A DNA stretch of 58,122 nucleotides from Bondarzewia mesenterica (taxonomy: Eukaryota > Basidiomycota > Agaricomycetes > Russulales > Bondarzewiaceae), in the NCBI GenBank assembly GCA_004802705.1, contig SGPL01000173.1, forward strand, positions 1-58,122, read 5' to 3'. Below are positions 42,756 through 52,898 of this stretch, piece by piece; position 1 is the stretch's first letter; each line of letters starts with the position of its first letter. The position numbers and the translations under genes were made by a program. The notes under the pieces were generated by a model. It was given only the letters and a program-made list of their open reading frames with translations, made no database searches and was not told the origin of the DNA.

Positions 42756-43678
42756 ATGGCTATCACTCGTAGCTTCACCGTTTTCAGAGACGAGCCGTCC
42801 GAGCCGTGCACAAAGCCAAAGAAGCCTTGCACCGATCTCTTGACGACTGTATCCATGGGCCCCGCCAACGCCGTACTGCCTTCGGTCACCACATCCGAGA
42901 AGGAGAACTTGCACCCCGTAACCGGTCTTCGCACTACTTACAATTCGGACTCACAGACAAAGAAACGCAAAAACAGCGCGCTAGCCACAAAACTCTTGGC
43001 TCCTCCTGTCTCCAAAAAACAGAAGGAGACGGATGAGCCAGAGTCTAAACCGGAGGCGAAGAAGCGCAAGGTCTCGTCCACCGGCGCGAAGGCCAAGTTG
43101 GCTTCGAGCAGGAAGGATGGCAAAGTGTCAGTCTTAAACAGGAAAGGAGCTGGAATCTTGAACAAGAGGCGTAAGGTGGTGGAGCTGCCGAAGGTTGAGG
43201 AAGAGTTCGAGGTTAGGAGGGTCGAAAAGGAGGCTGAAGGAGCGCAAAAAACAATCACACAGGCGAGTATCGACTCGAAGTGCTATGACTTGACTGTCAC
43301 TCCCTTGGCGGACGTGTCAAAGGCCTACGATCCGACCGCCTCGGAGGAAAGCATGTCTCGCGAGGATTCTCCAAAGGCGACAGCTCTCAAGGTCAGATTA
43401 ACTTTATTGCAGAAGTTGTCTTCGTTGTTTTATCAATTATCCTCCAGCTTGATTCAGTTATGGAAGAGAGCTCGTCTGCACGTCCGAAGCGGCGCGCTGT
43501 CACCCTTTCCCCGAAAAGCTCTTCGTCCAAACTTGCTCCGATCATGACGACTCCAGAACGAAGGAGCATTTATGTCGACTTCACCTTCCGCACGCCCTCC
43601 CCATCCTCTAAACGCTTCGCCACGTCTCGCGCCGGCGGGTTCGACATGTTTGGCGACATCGAGTTTAAGCCCACATGA
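42756..43678 (+). CDS. small basic nuclear-looking protein with KEN box and CDK-type sites
   Basis: I do not recognise a named family. ATG at 42756 gives MAITRSFTVFRDEPSEPC. A KEN motif stands at residues 49-51 (TSEKENLHPVTG), the type of degron read by APC/C with Cdh1. The middle third is very rich in Lys with several bipartite nuclear-localisation-like clusters (KKRKNSA, KKRKVSS, NKRRKVVEL). An intron at about 43393-43446 joins ALK to LDSVMEES. The C terminus has RRAVTLSPKSSS, MTTPERRS and FRTPSPSSKRF, which offer S/T-P sites followed by basic residues. TGA is at 43676-43678. Length is about 290 residues and mostly disordered. A cell-cycle-regulated substrate is an inference from motifs only. 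Confidence 0.65.
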
Positions 43679-44306
43679 TCATGCACACATGCATTACAGG
43701 ACTATCTGACGATACCCGACAAGACACCTCTACGTGCCACCATTATTCTCATATATCATCTCTAACAAGCATCTGCCTCAGCATTTCTTCTTTATCATGT
43801 TTGTCGCGTCTGCGCTCCATACCTGCGTAACACAACTTCATTATTCAACGCTTCCTGGACCATTGGAACAATGTCTTACATCATCTTATGCCCGCGTCTA
43901 GATCATTACATCCCTTTCACTGTTTATACTCGTATTAACCGTCCATCCACCGTCTCCTCCCTAGCCTGCATCATCCACAATTATTCATTTTCTCGCTGTG
44001 TTCTCGCATTCCGCATGCGCCTGTCATCGGACCAACACTCCACCGCACGTGTATCATGCTACCATTCGCGACGCCGATCGAATGTGACACCATCTGTGAA
44101 CCCGAGTCAATGGCGGACGTATGCTTAATGACTCCCGCTTCTGGAAGCTCTCCTCATTTTGCCAAGTGATGGTTGATGCATGCAGTACTTATGAGCTACA
44201 TACATAAGTACATTTTGATGCTTCGAAAGGAGATTTTACCAATCAGATATAATTCGAACTTCTTATTTCCTTTAAATCCAACTTTCCTTCAACCCGATAT
44301 CTTCCT
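43679..44306. other. convergent intergenic region
   Basis: Between the KEN-box gene (plus) and the dehydrogenase gene (minus). T-rich stretches but no gene seen. Confidence 0.5.
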
Positions 44307-45642
44307 TCAATCGAACAAAATCCCACCGTCGAGGATCACCGTTTGTCCTGGAGCACAAACAGGTCGCACAGCGTTCAGCAGCCGATCATACATACTAGTA
44401 CACAGAAGCACGGGTGCGTGACATACCTGTCATGAACTGCGACTGGGGGGGACGCGACGTAGGACACGAAGTTGGCGACGTCATCCGTGGATCCTATGGA
44501 TGTATCGGATGGCAACTTCATGAACTGTGAAGATTCACATGAAGGCAGAGGTATGAGCACTCAGACAATTATTTGGAACGCGTGCGGTTTTGTTCGCTTA
44601 CTTCCTTGATAGCGTCCAAGCCGCCGGCACCGGCGGCTGTCGAAACCAAACCAGAGTGGGCGAGATGCGATTGGTTGTTTTGTTTTCTGACGTGTAACTG
44701 AAGAGAGTTGGGAGTTCAACATCGTACGTACCCATAGATGTTGCGATCACGCCAGGGGCGTAAGCGTTGACTGTGATCTTATATTGCGCAAGCTCAAGGG
44801 CTGAGGCGGGAGAGGGGGAGTTCACGATCAGCCACATGCAATGTGAAAATGCAAGACAGACAATGTGGACTGACCGACGCACTGCGTCAAACCCCGTACG
44901 GCAAATTTCGCAGCAGAGTATGCTGGGGCATAGGCGAATCCTAGTTGGAGAGGGTATTGAGTCCATAGCGATGAAAGCAGAGAGAGGGAAAATGGTCTAC
45001 TGACCCTTCTTTCCACAAATAGACGAAGCGCCTTGTACGAAGAGAAAACAGGTAATCAGTGAAGAAGGATGGTTTTCGAGCATTCGACCACACACCGATG
45101 ATCCGTCCACCGTCGCCTTGCTTTATCATCTCAGCGGCCGCATACTTGTAGCACAGAGCGACGCCGTCGAGATTGACAGACATAAGCATCCGCCACTTAT
45201 CCATCGACACTAATCATGGCCATTCAAATGAGCTTAAAACCTACCATCGAAACCATATATACGTACGTTCAGCGATCGGAGTCGGCTGTTCGTCTACTCC
45301 CGCATTCGCTACCATCTATAAATCAAAGCCTGAGAAAATCCTATCCAACTCAATTGCATCGCAAAGGAGACATACAACGTCCAGGCGTCCGAGTCGCTCG
45401 ACCGTCTTTTCGACCATGCTCTTGACGGATTCCTCGGACGAAACATCAGCGGGCACGGCAAGCGCCTTACCACCCTTCGCCTCGATCTCAGTGACGAGTT
45501 CCTGAAGGTCCTTCAGCTTGCTCTCGAGATCGTTTACAGCGACACTCAGCCCATCGGCAGCGAGACGCAGCGCGATGGTGCGTCCTATGCCTTGGGCTGC
45601 GCCCGTCACGATCGCTACGCGCGTGTAAGTAGATTTCGACAT
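44307..45642 (-). CDS. short-chain dehydrogenase/reductase (SDR), acetoin/diacetyl-reductase-like
   Basis: A classical NAD(P)-dependent SDR of about 260 residues. ATG at 45642. The cofactor motif is TGAAQGIG in VAIVTGAAQGIGRTIALRLA, followed by VNDLE at the end of the second strand. After an intron comes MVANAGVDEQPTP with the NAG motif, then MDKWRMLMSVNLDGVALCYK. The active site is a Ser in the exon reading ASSICGKKG-like residues and YSAAK (Tyr and Lys) in FAYAPAYSAAKFAVRGLTQ. NAYAPGVIATSM follows, and the last exon ends TVILDGGILFD with TGA at 44307-44309. Eight or nine introns are inferred. The closing motif and NAGV context resemble (S)-acetoin-forming diacetyl reductases, but the substrate is not fixed by sequence. 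The upstream region is shared with a permease gene. Confidence 0.8.
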
Positions 45643-46782
45643 GGGAACTAGTAGGCTGAAGTGTGGGCTGCGAGCGTTAATTTATATACTTATGGCTGCG
45701 AAGGCAGAAGACTTCGAAATGGCATGGTGGGTAGCGTTCTTTCGCGATGTTATTATATCCGAGAGCCGACTTCAACTCCGGTACGAAGATAAAGAATCGA
45801 TGAGAAGGCGGTCGCGAATACGAGAAACTGAGGCTTGAAAAATGAGTTTCCGGGGTCCCGACCAACCTAACTCGATCTTTCCTACTCGATCTCACTTGGT
45901 CTCACTCGATCTTACTTACTTACTCTCGGAGCCTCCTCAAAACTTGCTCATCACTCGACCTTCCCTACTCGATCTCTATAACTTCAACGCGAATATGATA
46001 AAGACAGCATTTGACTTTTCGTACTTGAGCTCGAAAACATCCGCCCTGTCCTATTGCCGCTATGTCTGCAATTGATATCGTTCTTTCAATTTGGCCACGA
46101 AATTGTGATTTGGCGGCGTGCAAAGTCGCTTACATGGTTCTTAAATAATAAGCTACACTCGTCTTCAAACGTGATGAATGATTCTGCCATTGCTACTCTG
46201 GTAGAACAGGCTCGGGGAATCGACTCGAATGATATTATACTACAAGGTGGTATTTCTCGTGTGGGTATATCATGTTTCGTTTGCAGTAATTGCAAGTCGC
46301 ATTTCTATTCATACCGTGCGGAATGTCCGAAAACAGTGTCACAAACAAGGGACCTCTGAGGGATCTGGGCGGGGCAAGCTGACTGCAGCAATCTCTTTAG
46401 TTTGCGTTAGAGGAGACTTTCCCAGTCTAACCATGATACGTATCAGCCAAGAGAACTCCTTAGCCTACCCTTCGTATGTCGACGTTGTTTCAATCCTCTT
46501 GTATCCAACTTGCATAACTTATTTCTGAAGCCGCCGGTTTACCCATTGCAGGGAGTTGTTAGAAATATTTTATCCGTGTGAGGCAAGTATCCGGGTCCTG
46601 TTCATGTGCCCCGGCAAGAAGGACTCGGCTACGTAAATCGCTGCTCTTATCACCAACTTATCACTCGAATTTTGTTCGACACCGGCACGCCGCACCACAA
46701 GACCTCTTATCTCTATGCACGAAATAAAAATTGAGACAGAGAGGACGAGAAGCGCTCGGGCTTCTTGCATCCTCTGATCACC
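45643..46782. promoter_or_regulatory. 1.1-kb divergent promoter region between SDR and NCS1 permease
   Basis: It separates two divergent genes that start at 45642 (minus) and 46783 (plus). A cluster of five short repeats occurs at 45870-45975. No credible gene lies inside. Confidence 0.4.
45870..45975. repeat. cluster of five ACTCGATCT repeats
   Basis: ACTCGATCT occurs at 45870, 45884, 45904 and 45967, with a variant ACTCGACCT at 45953. On the other strand the motif is AGATCGAGT. The cluster lies 228-333 bp upstream of the SDR start codon and about 0.8 kb from the permease. It may be a transcription factor binding cluster or a degenerate microsatellite. Confidence 0.6.
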
Positions 46783-49238
46783 ATGTCCAAGGACTTCGCA
46801 AAACGGATCATCAGGCAAATCGAAGTGCCTCATGACAAAGGTCAATCTTGGTCGCAGTTATTCTTGACAGTGAGTCGCCCCTTCTGTTCTGCCATAAATA
46901 CGTGCTTTTATTCATATTTACTCATGCGGTACGCGTTCCTCTCGTAGAGTGAAGATTTGCTTCCTGTCCCGCCCGAGAAGCAAACGTGGGCGACGACGAA
47001 TTTCATCTCTTTGTCAATTCCTCTCGCATTCTTGTTTGGAATGACTGAACTGACCCTGCCGCATTTTGACTAGCTGGATTGCCGACAGTTTCAATGTCAA
47101 TACGTTAGTCTACACTGTTTCCTTCTTCTCAGTAGTCCATGCGTCTGACATCGAACGCGTCGCAGATGGATGATCGTCTCTTCCATGATTGACCTCGGTC
47201 TCTCCTGGTGGCAAGCGTGGATATGCGTCTGGCTTGGTTATGGATTCGCCGCGCCTTTCATCGTAGCCAATGCGCGGCCGGGAGCTGTCTTTCATGTCAC
47301 TTTCCCTGTCGTGGCTAGGTCGAGCTTTGGTGTTTGGGGTAGTATGTGGTGTGTCTTCAATCGAGGTGCCATGGCATGGCGAGTTCTACCAGGAATATGT
47401 CGCCATTGAGAGTGCGCTCACATTCTATTTGCAGTATCTGGTATGGTGTGCAAGCTAGCATCGGCGGTACTTGTATGAAAGTCATGTTGCGGGCGATGTG
47501 GCCTAGTGTTCAAAATATCCGTCCGTGCTTCAACTTGGTGTCCCCCGCCCTTCAAATGCACGCAACTGACTATTTTGATGCAGCGAACTCCATACCCGCA
47601 TCATCTGGGACGAACACACGAGATTTCATGTGCTTCTTCCTGTTTTGGCTCGTCTCTCTGCCAGCAATCTGGTTCCCAATCCACAAAATGTCTGAATTTC
47701 TCTATCCCACAGTTTATGCTGATATTCATATAAAATAGCCGCCACTTGTTCACACTGAAGGCGATCGTAGCACCTACGGCTGGCATTACCTTCTTCATTT
47801 GGTGCATCGTCAGAGCGAAAGGTGTCGGGCCAATCATTCACCAGCCCTCGACTCTCCACGGCAGCGAACTTGGATGGGCGATGGTATCCAGCCTCATGTC
47901 ATGCATCAGCAACATGGCGACCCTGGTCACGTACGTAGCATCTGAATCTGAATTTTGTCAAATGATGAGTCGACTGAAGTATCGAGGCAGGAATGCACCC
48001 GACTTCGCCTCGCGTGCCGAGTACCCCTCGGCGGCCGGCTTGCCCCAGCTCATATCTGTCCCCTTGACTTTCTCGCTTGTCAGCTTCATCGGGATCATTG
48101 TCGGCTCTTCGTCTCAAGTCATCTTTGGTGAGGTGATCTGGTCTCCGGTTGATTTGCTGGATAGGTTCCTAGATGATGGTCCTTCACATGCGACTCGATT
48201 CGGTGTAAGACCCTTTAATTTGGATTGTATAGAGACTTTGGCCTGATAGAGACAATCTAGGTCTGGTTCATCTCTGCTGCGTTCATTATCGCACAGATTG
48301 GGTGAGTCAATCTCTCCTCGGTTCCAGTCGCAGTATTGAGAGGATTATTAGCACAAACATCTCGGCCAATTCTATCTCTGCGGGTTGTGATCTCACAGCT
48401 TTGTTCCCGCGCTTCGTCGTACGTATCTATCGCATGTCCCAGTGTCGTCCTTGCTTACACCCACACCTCACAGAACATCCGTCGTGGCGGTTATATTGCC
48501 GCGATCGTTGGCCTGTGCATGCTTCCGTGGAACCTGCTCAAGAGCAGCAACAGTTTCACGTCTTATCTCTCTGCTTATTCCGTCTTCCTGAGTTCCATTG
48601 CCGGCGTCATGGTGCGCCTCTTCACCTTGAGTATTTCTATGTAGATGCCAATAATACCAATGCCAGATTACGGAATACTATTTCATTCGAAGAGGACATT
48701 ACCGCGTCAACGACCTCTACAGCGGAGGGAAGGATGGCTGGTACTGGTACACCGCAGGAATTAACTTCCGGTACGTTGACGCGACACAACACGACACTCC
48801 CACCCCCGACTCACGCAATACTATGTTTTTGCCCTCAATAGTGCCTATGCCGCCTATATCTCAGGCATCCTGATTAATGTAGTTGGCTTCGCCGGCGCTA
48901 GTACGTCTCTTCCATCCATCTTCTTCCTCACCAGTAAATACCACGGCATGAGTTTAACTGACAATGCTGCGGATGCAGCCGGCCGTACCGTCCCCTTGCC
49001 CGCGACCCGCATCTACCAGATGTCATTCTTCACCGGCTTCGGGGTGTCCGCTCTTATCTACTACTTCCTCAACACCTTATTCCCTCCCCCCGGCGCGGCG
49101 AAGGTGTTCGAGGAGGTCGACGAGTCCGCGCTGGATCCGGTGGTTGACGGAGACGAAGGGCAAAAATATCGCGACACGGATTCGCTGGGGAAGGGGAGCG
49201 AAGGGATCGAGGTGGTGTCTGCCAAGAATTTTGTATGA
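46783..49238 (+). CDS. NCS1-family nucleobase/allantoin-type permease
   Basis: A 12-helix plasma-membrane symporter of the NCS1 family (uracil, uridine, allantoin, thiamine or related substrates; Fur4/Dal4-like). ATG at 46783 begins MSKDFAKRIIRQIEVP. Exons give DLLPVPPEKQTWATTNF, FWIADSFNVNTWMIVSSMID, LGLSWWQAWICVWLGYG, VFHVTFPVVARSSFGVWGS, IWYGVQASIGG, FFLFWLVSLPAIWFPIHKIR, LGWAMVSSLMSCISNMATLV, NAPDFASRAEYPSAAGLPQ, VWFISAAFIIAQIGTNISAN and SISAGCDLTALFPRFVNIRR. Later exons give ITEYYFIRRGHYRVNDLY. TGA is at 49236-49238. About 14 introns are inferred. One (47379-47434) has a GC donor. The substrate cannot be assigned from motifs alone. Confidence 0.88.
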
Positions 49239-49612
49239 TCATGTGTTGCAAGCACTTTTTTCTTTTCTTTTTTCTCTTCGTTTCTTTTCTTGATATTTGT
49301 CTTGGTGTGAGCGTCAGGATGTCGCGTTACGTAGCTTTGTTTAAGTTCGGCACGAGAGTTGACACGAAATGATACGCCTTTCTGATGATCACGGTGGACC
49401 TTCATATTCAAACATATACGAGACAGTGGCTCTCCAATCATTCGTCACGGCACATTGAAATTGGGTGCGGCCGCAAGTCATAAGCACTAGCGACCCAGAA
49501 AGTACAGCAACAAACGGTGTTACATTCGATGATCCATCCTAGTACTCAACACAAGTTGTTTACACTGTACAACAGTTTCGATTCCACATGTTCCAAAAAC
49601 TCTTTTCATCTT
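49239..49612. other. convergent intergenic region
   Basis: The 3' flanks of the permease and the PFK-2-like gene. T-rich tract at 49258-49290. No gene seen. Confidence 0.5.
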
Positions 49613-51598
49613 TCAGCTCTGTTCTTCATACCCGACTTTTCGCTTGCCCTTCGTATCCTCCGCGTAATTTTCATAAAAATTGTTCGCATTCCCCGACGAC
49701 GACATGTCATCATCCCCATGCGTCCTGCCGTGCCCGTCCCAGAAATGGTAAGCCTGACTGTGCACGCCATACGAGGCGGGCACGACCTCTAGCAGATCGC
49801 CGCGCGCGATTTCAATTGCAGGAATCTCTGAGGCCGGGAGACCTATTAGATACGCGAGGAGGCAGCGGATAACGGAGGCGTGGCCGATGATGAGAAGGTC
49901 TTCCTGCTCCCGCTCAAGCTCGATGAGCGTCGGTTCGAGACGGACTGTACCGAACGCGAAGCCAATTCAGGACGAACTTCCGACAGGAAAAGTGTTTGGA
50001 ATAGAGTGTACTGACCACTGAGATCGTGATAACTTTCCGCACGGGGTGCCCTGAAAGCGTATGGATCCTTGGCAAAGCGCTCCCATTCCTCAGGGTAGTA
50101 CTTCCGCGCCTGGTCTGGTGTCAATCCATCCCAGACACCAGGATTAATCTCGGACATTTGTGGCTTTTCGATAACTTTGACGTTGAGCAGAGGAGCTCCG
50201 TTAGGTCCCTTACGCTCCGCCGCAGCAAGGAAAGGCCATGCCGTATGGTGAGCTCGACGTCTAGCCGAAGTCCAAATCTAACGAAATGCAAGATACGGCG
50301 GCTCGACGTTGAGGTTCATGTGGGATGATGGAAAAAAAAGTCGCAAGACTTACTACGAGGCGGCTGTCACTCGGGTTGATGCCCCTCTGTTCCAGCGATT
50401 TCGCGCGGCGCTCCAGGACGAAGTCCTTCAGGCGTTCTGCGTACTCCCATCCGGCTGGAGACAGGTCGGCATCGGCCTTGTAGGAGTGCTCAATAAGCGA
50501 GTGCCCTGACTGTGCGTACGGCTCAGCAAGTTGGCAGAAATGTGACTCGTGAAAAACTGACTCGTGCGAAATATATGGTCCGGTACTTGTTGTGGATGTT
50601 CATGAGGAAAAACACTATCCGGGACTACATAAATCCATGAGAGGAGTGGATATGTCGCAAAGGGTAGGGAGACAAACTTGAAGATACCCTCGGATGTTCT
50701 AAGAGAATCGATCAGAGTTGAACAGGCAGTGCTGTCGGTAACAAGGGACGTACATTGACCATGATCTTCTCCCCCACCTTAAGCATTGACGTGAGTTAAA
50801 TTGACCGATGCCCAGTATATGGGGATGACTCACATTGACTATCCGTATGAAAGGCCATGTCAACTCTTCGACCGTCTCGTAATGCTTTTCATGGTCTCGT
50901 ATACGCGTGTAGTAATCGTTGACAGCCTTGTCGGGATTCCAATTGCGGTACTGAATAGAATGAGGGATGATCCCATCAATCATGCGCACTGATGTACAAC
51001 CTGCATAAACGCACGTCTGGAGACGAAATTTTGACGCTGCGAATGTTACGCTCGATGATAGTTTTATCATCGCAAATAGACTCTGCAAGGAGAAGATGAA
51101 CTCCAATCCGCATCACAGACAATTATCCTACCCAATATAATGACATGTATACCGCCTTTGTCGAAACTTTCCGCAAGTTTTTGTCGTTGCGCGCGCGTCC
51201 CGTTATTCGCATCGTAAATCACCACTTGCCCTCCACCATTGAAGAAATCCCAGATGAGTTGCTCGCATCCCTTCTGCACCTTCTCTCTTAATGCCATGGT
51301 CTCAGGGCTCCTCTCCCCTAATATTGATGAATACAAATTCGTCAAGCCTCCCTCCATGGTTTGAAGGCGCACCCAATGTGAAGTAGTCCGGGGGAAGCTT
51401 GTGTGCCCCTCCAACCGTCTTTCTGCGATAATCCCCCAGTGACACGACCTGGGTCTTCACCCCTGCCCAACGAAGGTAACGTTCCAATGCTCTTGAGATG
51501 TGTGTCTTCCCTCGAGCAGGTAAGCCGACAGTGATCACGAGTATTTTACCGGCATGGAAGAGCAGACCCGACGCAGTAGTATACAGAGGGGCGACCAT
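49613..51598 (-). CDS. 6-phosphofructo-2-kinase (PFK26-like) with degenerate bisphosphatase site
   Basis: PFK-2/FBPase-2 homologue. The kinase half makes fructose 2,6-bisphosphate, an activator of glycolysis. ATG at 51598 starts MVAPLYTTASGLLF. The P-loop is GLPARGKT. DYRRKTVGG and YDANNGTRAQRQKLAES match the kinase core, followed by NDYYTRIRDHEKHYETVEEL. The phosphatase half begins near 50600. An intron (GTCAGT to CACAG) splits the active-site motif, and the spliced reading is IYFARSGHSLIEHSYK, where the catalytic RHG is RSG. The other phosphatase features remain: DLSPAGWEYAERL, TSARRRAHHTAWPF, QMSEINPGVWDGLT and IGHASVIRCLLAY. TGA is at 49613-49615. Saccharomyces Pfk26 also has Ser for this His and is kinase-only, so the same is inferred here. 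Confidence 0.85.
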
Positions 51599-51997
51599 GA
51601 TGGAGAGATAGAGTCAAAGGCGTGGAAACAGAAGTAGGCTTTGATCACAAGAATGCCTGGTCAAATTTTTGGTGGATATCAGTCTCAATTGACTCGAAGG
51701 TAGTGGCGTCCAGGAAAGATGCATATTCGGTTAGACGCGGTCAGAATAGGCTATATCATCGGCGACCCAAGGCGACTCATTTCAACTTCCGCGAATACTA
51801 CGTACGAGGCTCTATGTAGTGCACCTGCCAGCAAAGTTGACACCGTCGCGGCCAACAACATGAAAGCCCGCCATCTACAAGTACAGCCATTCATATTATT
51901 GACAAGATAATGTCACCTTATCCTAAATACCCTACGTGCTCGACACAGATCATTTATAGATGGTAAACAATGCTAATCCAGGAGAGAAACGGACCAC
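51599..51997. other. intergenic, no gene seen
   Basis: Lies between two minus-strand genes and probably contains the promoter of the PFK26-like gene. No recognisable structure. Confidence 0.45.
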
Positions 51998-52898
51998 TCA
52001 TGGCCCCTCTGACATTCCTCTAGACGAGATACCTGCCCGATAATCTTCCATCTCCTGATCCAGCTGTGCAACAGATTTCTTCACGCGCTTTGCGCCTTTC
52101 TTTTGACGTCGACGTCTTGGACCTGCAGTGATTGGGATGTTTGCTTGTCTCTGTTGTAGTGCTCTAGGTTGACTGGTAGCCGTCACATGAATATGAACGT
52201 CGACGAAAACAAGTCATATATATCACTCGTCACACTCACGTAGGTGGGGCATTGGCAAAGCTATTGACTGGCTTCTTGGCGGCAGGGCCAGCAAGGATGG
52301 TGGCACCTCCAAGGCGGCTTAAGAGGGAGGGAGGACCTGCAGGTGCTGTGGGAGGTTGTGTCGTTTCCCTAGGATCTTCAACATTCGAGATGATCTCAAT
52401 TTTGATACGATGTCCTTGAGCATGTTAGTAGAAATTTTGATCTGTAACCCGCGGCAGAACTCACTTCCATCAACAATCTTGTTGTTGTATTTTTGCCGGG
52501 CCACGGCAGCGTCTCCAGGACGCTGGAATGTCACAATAGCCATGCCCTTGGAATTCCCCTGATTATTGTAAACAATGAAAAGGTCCTTCATTGGGCCCAC
52601 GGTGCGTTTGAATAACTCCTGAGAAAGGTCATGAAATGCCTGCGACAGATGGGCTACTACCACTCACCTCTACCTCAGCCTCACCTACATCCATCGGCAA
52701 GTGGCTCAAAAGGATCTTACTGGCCTGTTCCATAGATGCTTTTCGGGATGAAGACGCGATGCTTCCGTTTGGTCCTGTAGGTAAATTTGCGGGACGCCAT
52801 GCGGGAGCTGCCTGACCTGGCTGGGTCCCTAGGAGCTGGCGCTTTGGTCCATAGTACGCGTTCAATCTCGCAGGCCCAGCTCGAAATTGCATTGTCAT
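51998..52898 (-). CDS. Aly/Yra1-type mRNA export adaptor
   Basis: An RRM protein of the THO/TREX mRNA export pathway that links nascent mRNA to the Mex67 receptor. The preferred ATG is 52898 (MTMQFRAGPARLNAYYGPKR). The RRM begins KILLSHLPMDVGEAEVE, continues LFKRTVGPMKDLFIVYNNQG and NSKGMAIVTFQRPGDAAVAR, and ends QKYNNKIVDG followed by IKIEIISN. The C-terminal exons give SLLSRLGGATILAG, then the Arg/Lys-rich GPRRRRQKKGAKRVKKS and AQLDQEMEDYRA, a signature of the C-terminal UAP56-binding (FoP/UBM) motif in this family. TGA is at 51998-52000. Three introns are inferred. The length of about 215 residues suits the family. An upstream in-frame ATG near 53009 is possible but gives an unlikely leader. 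Confidence 0.8.
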
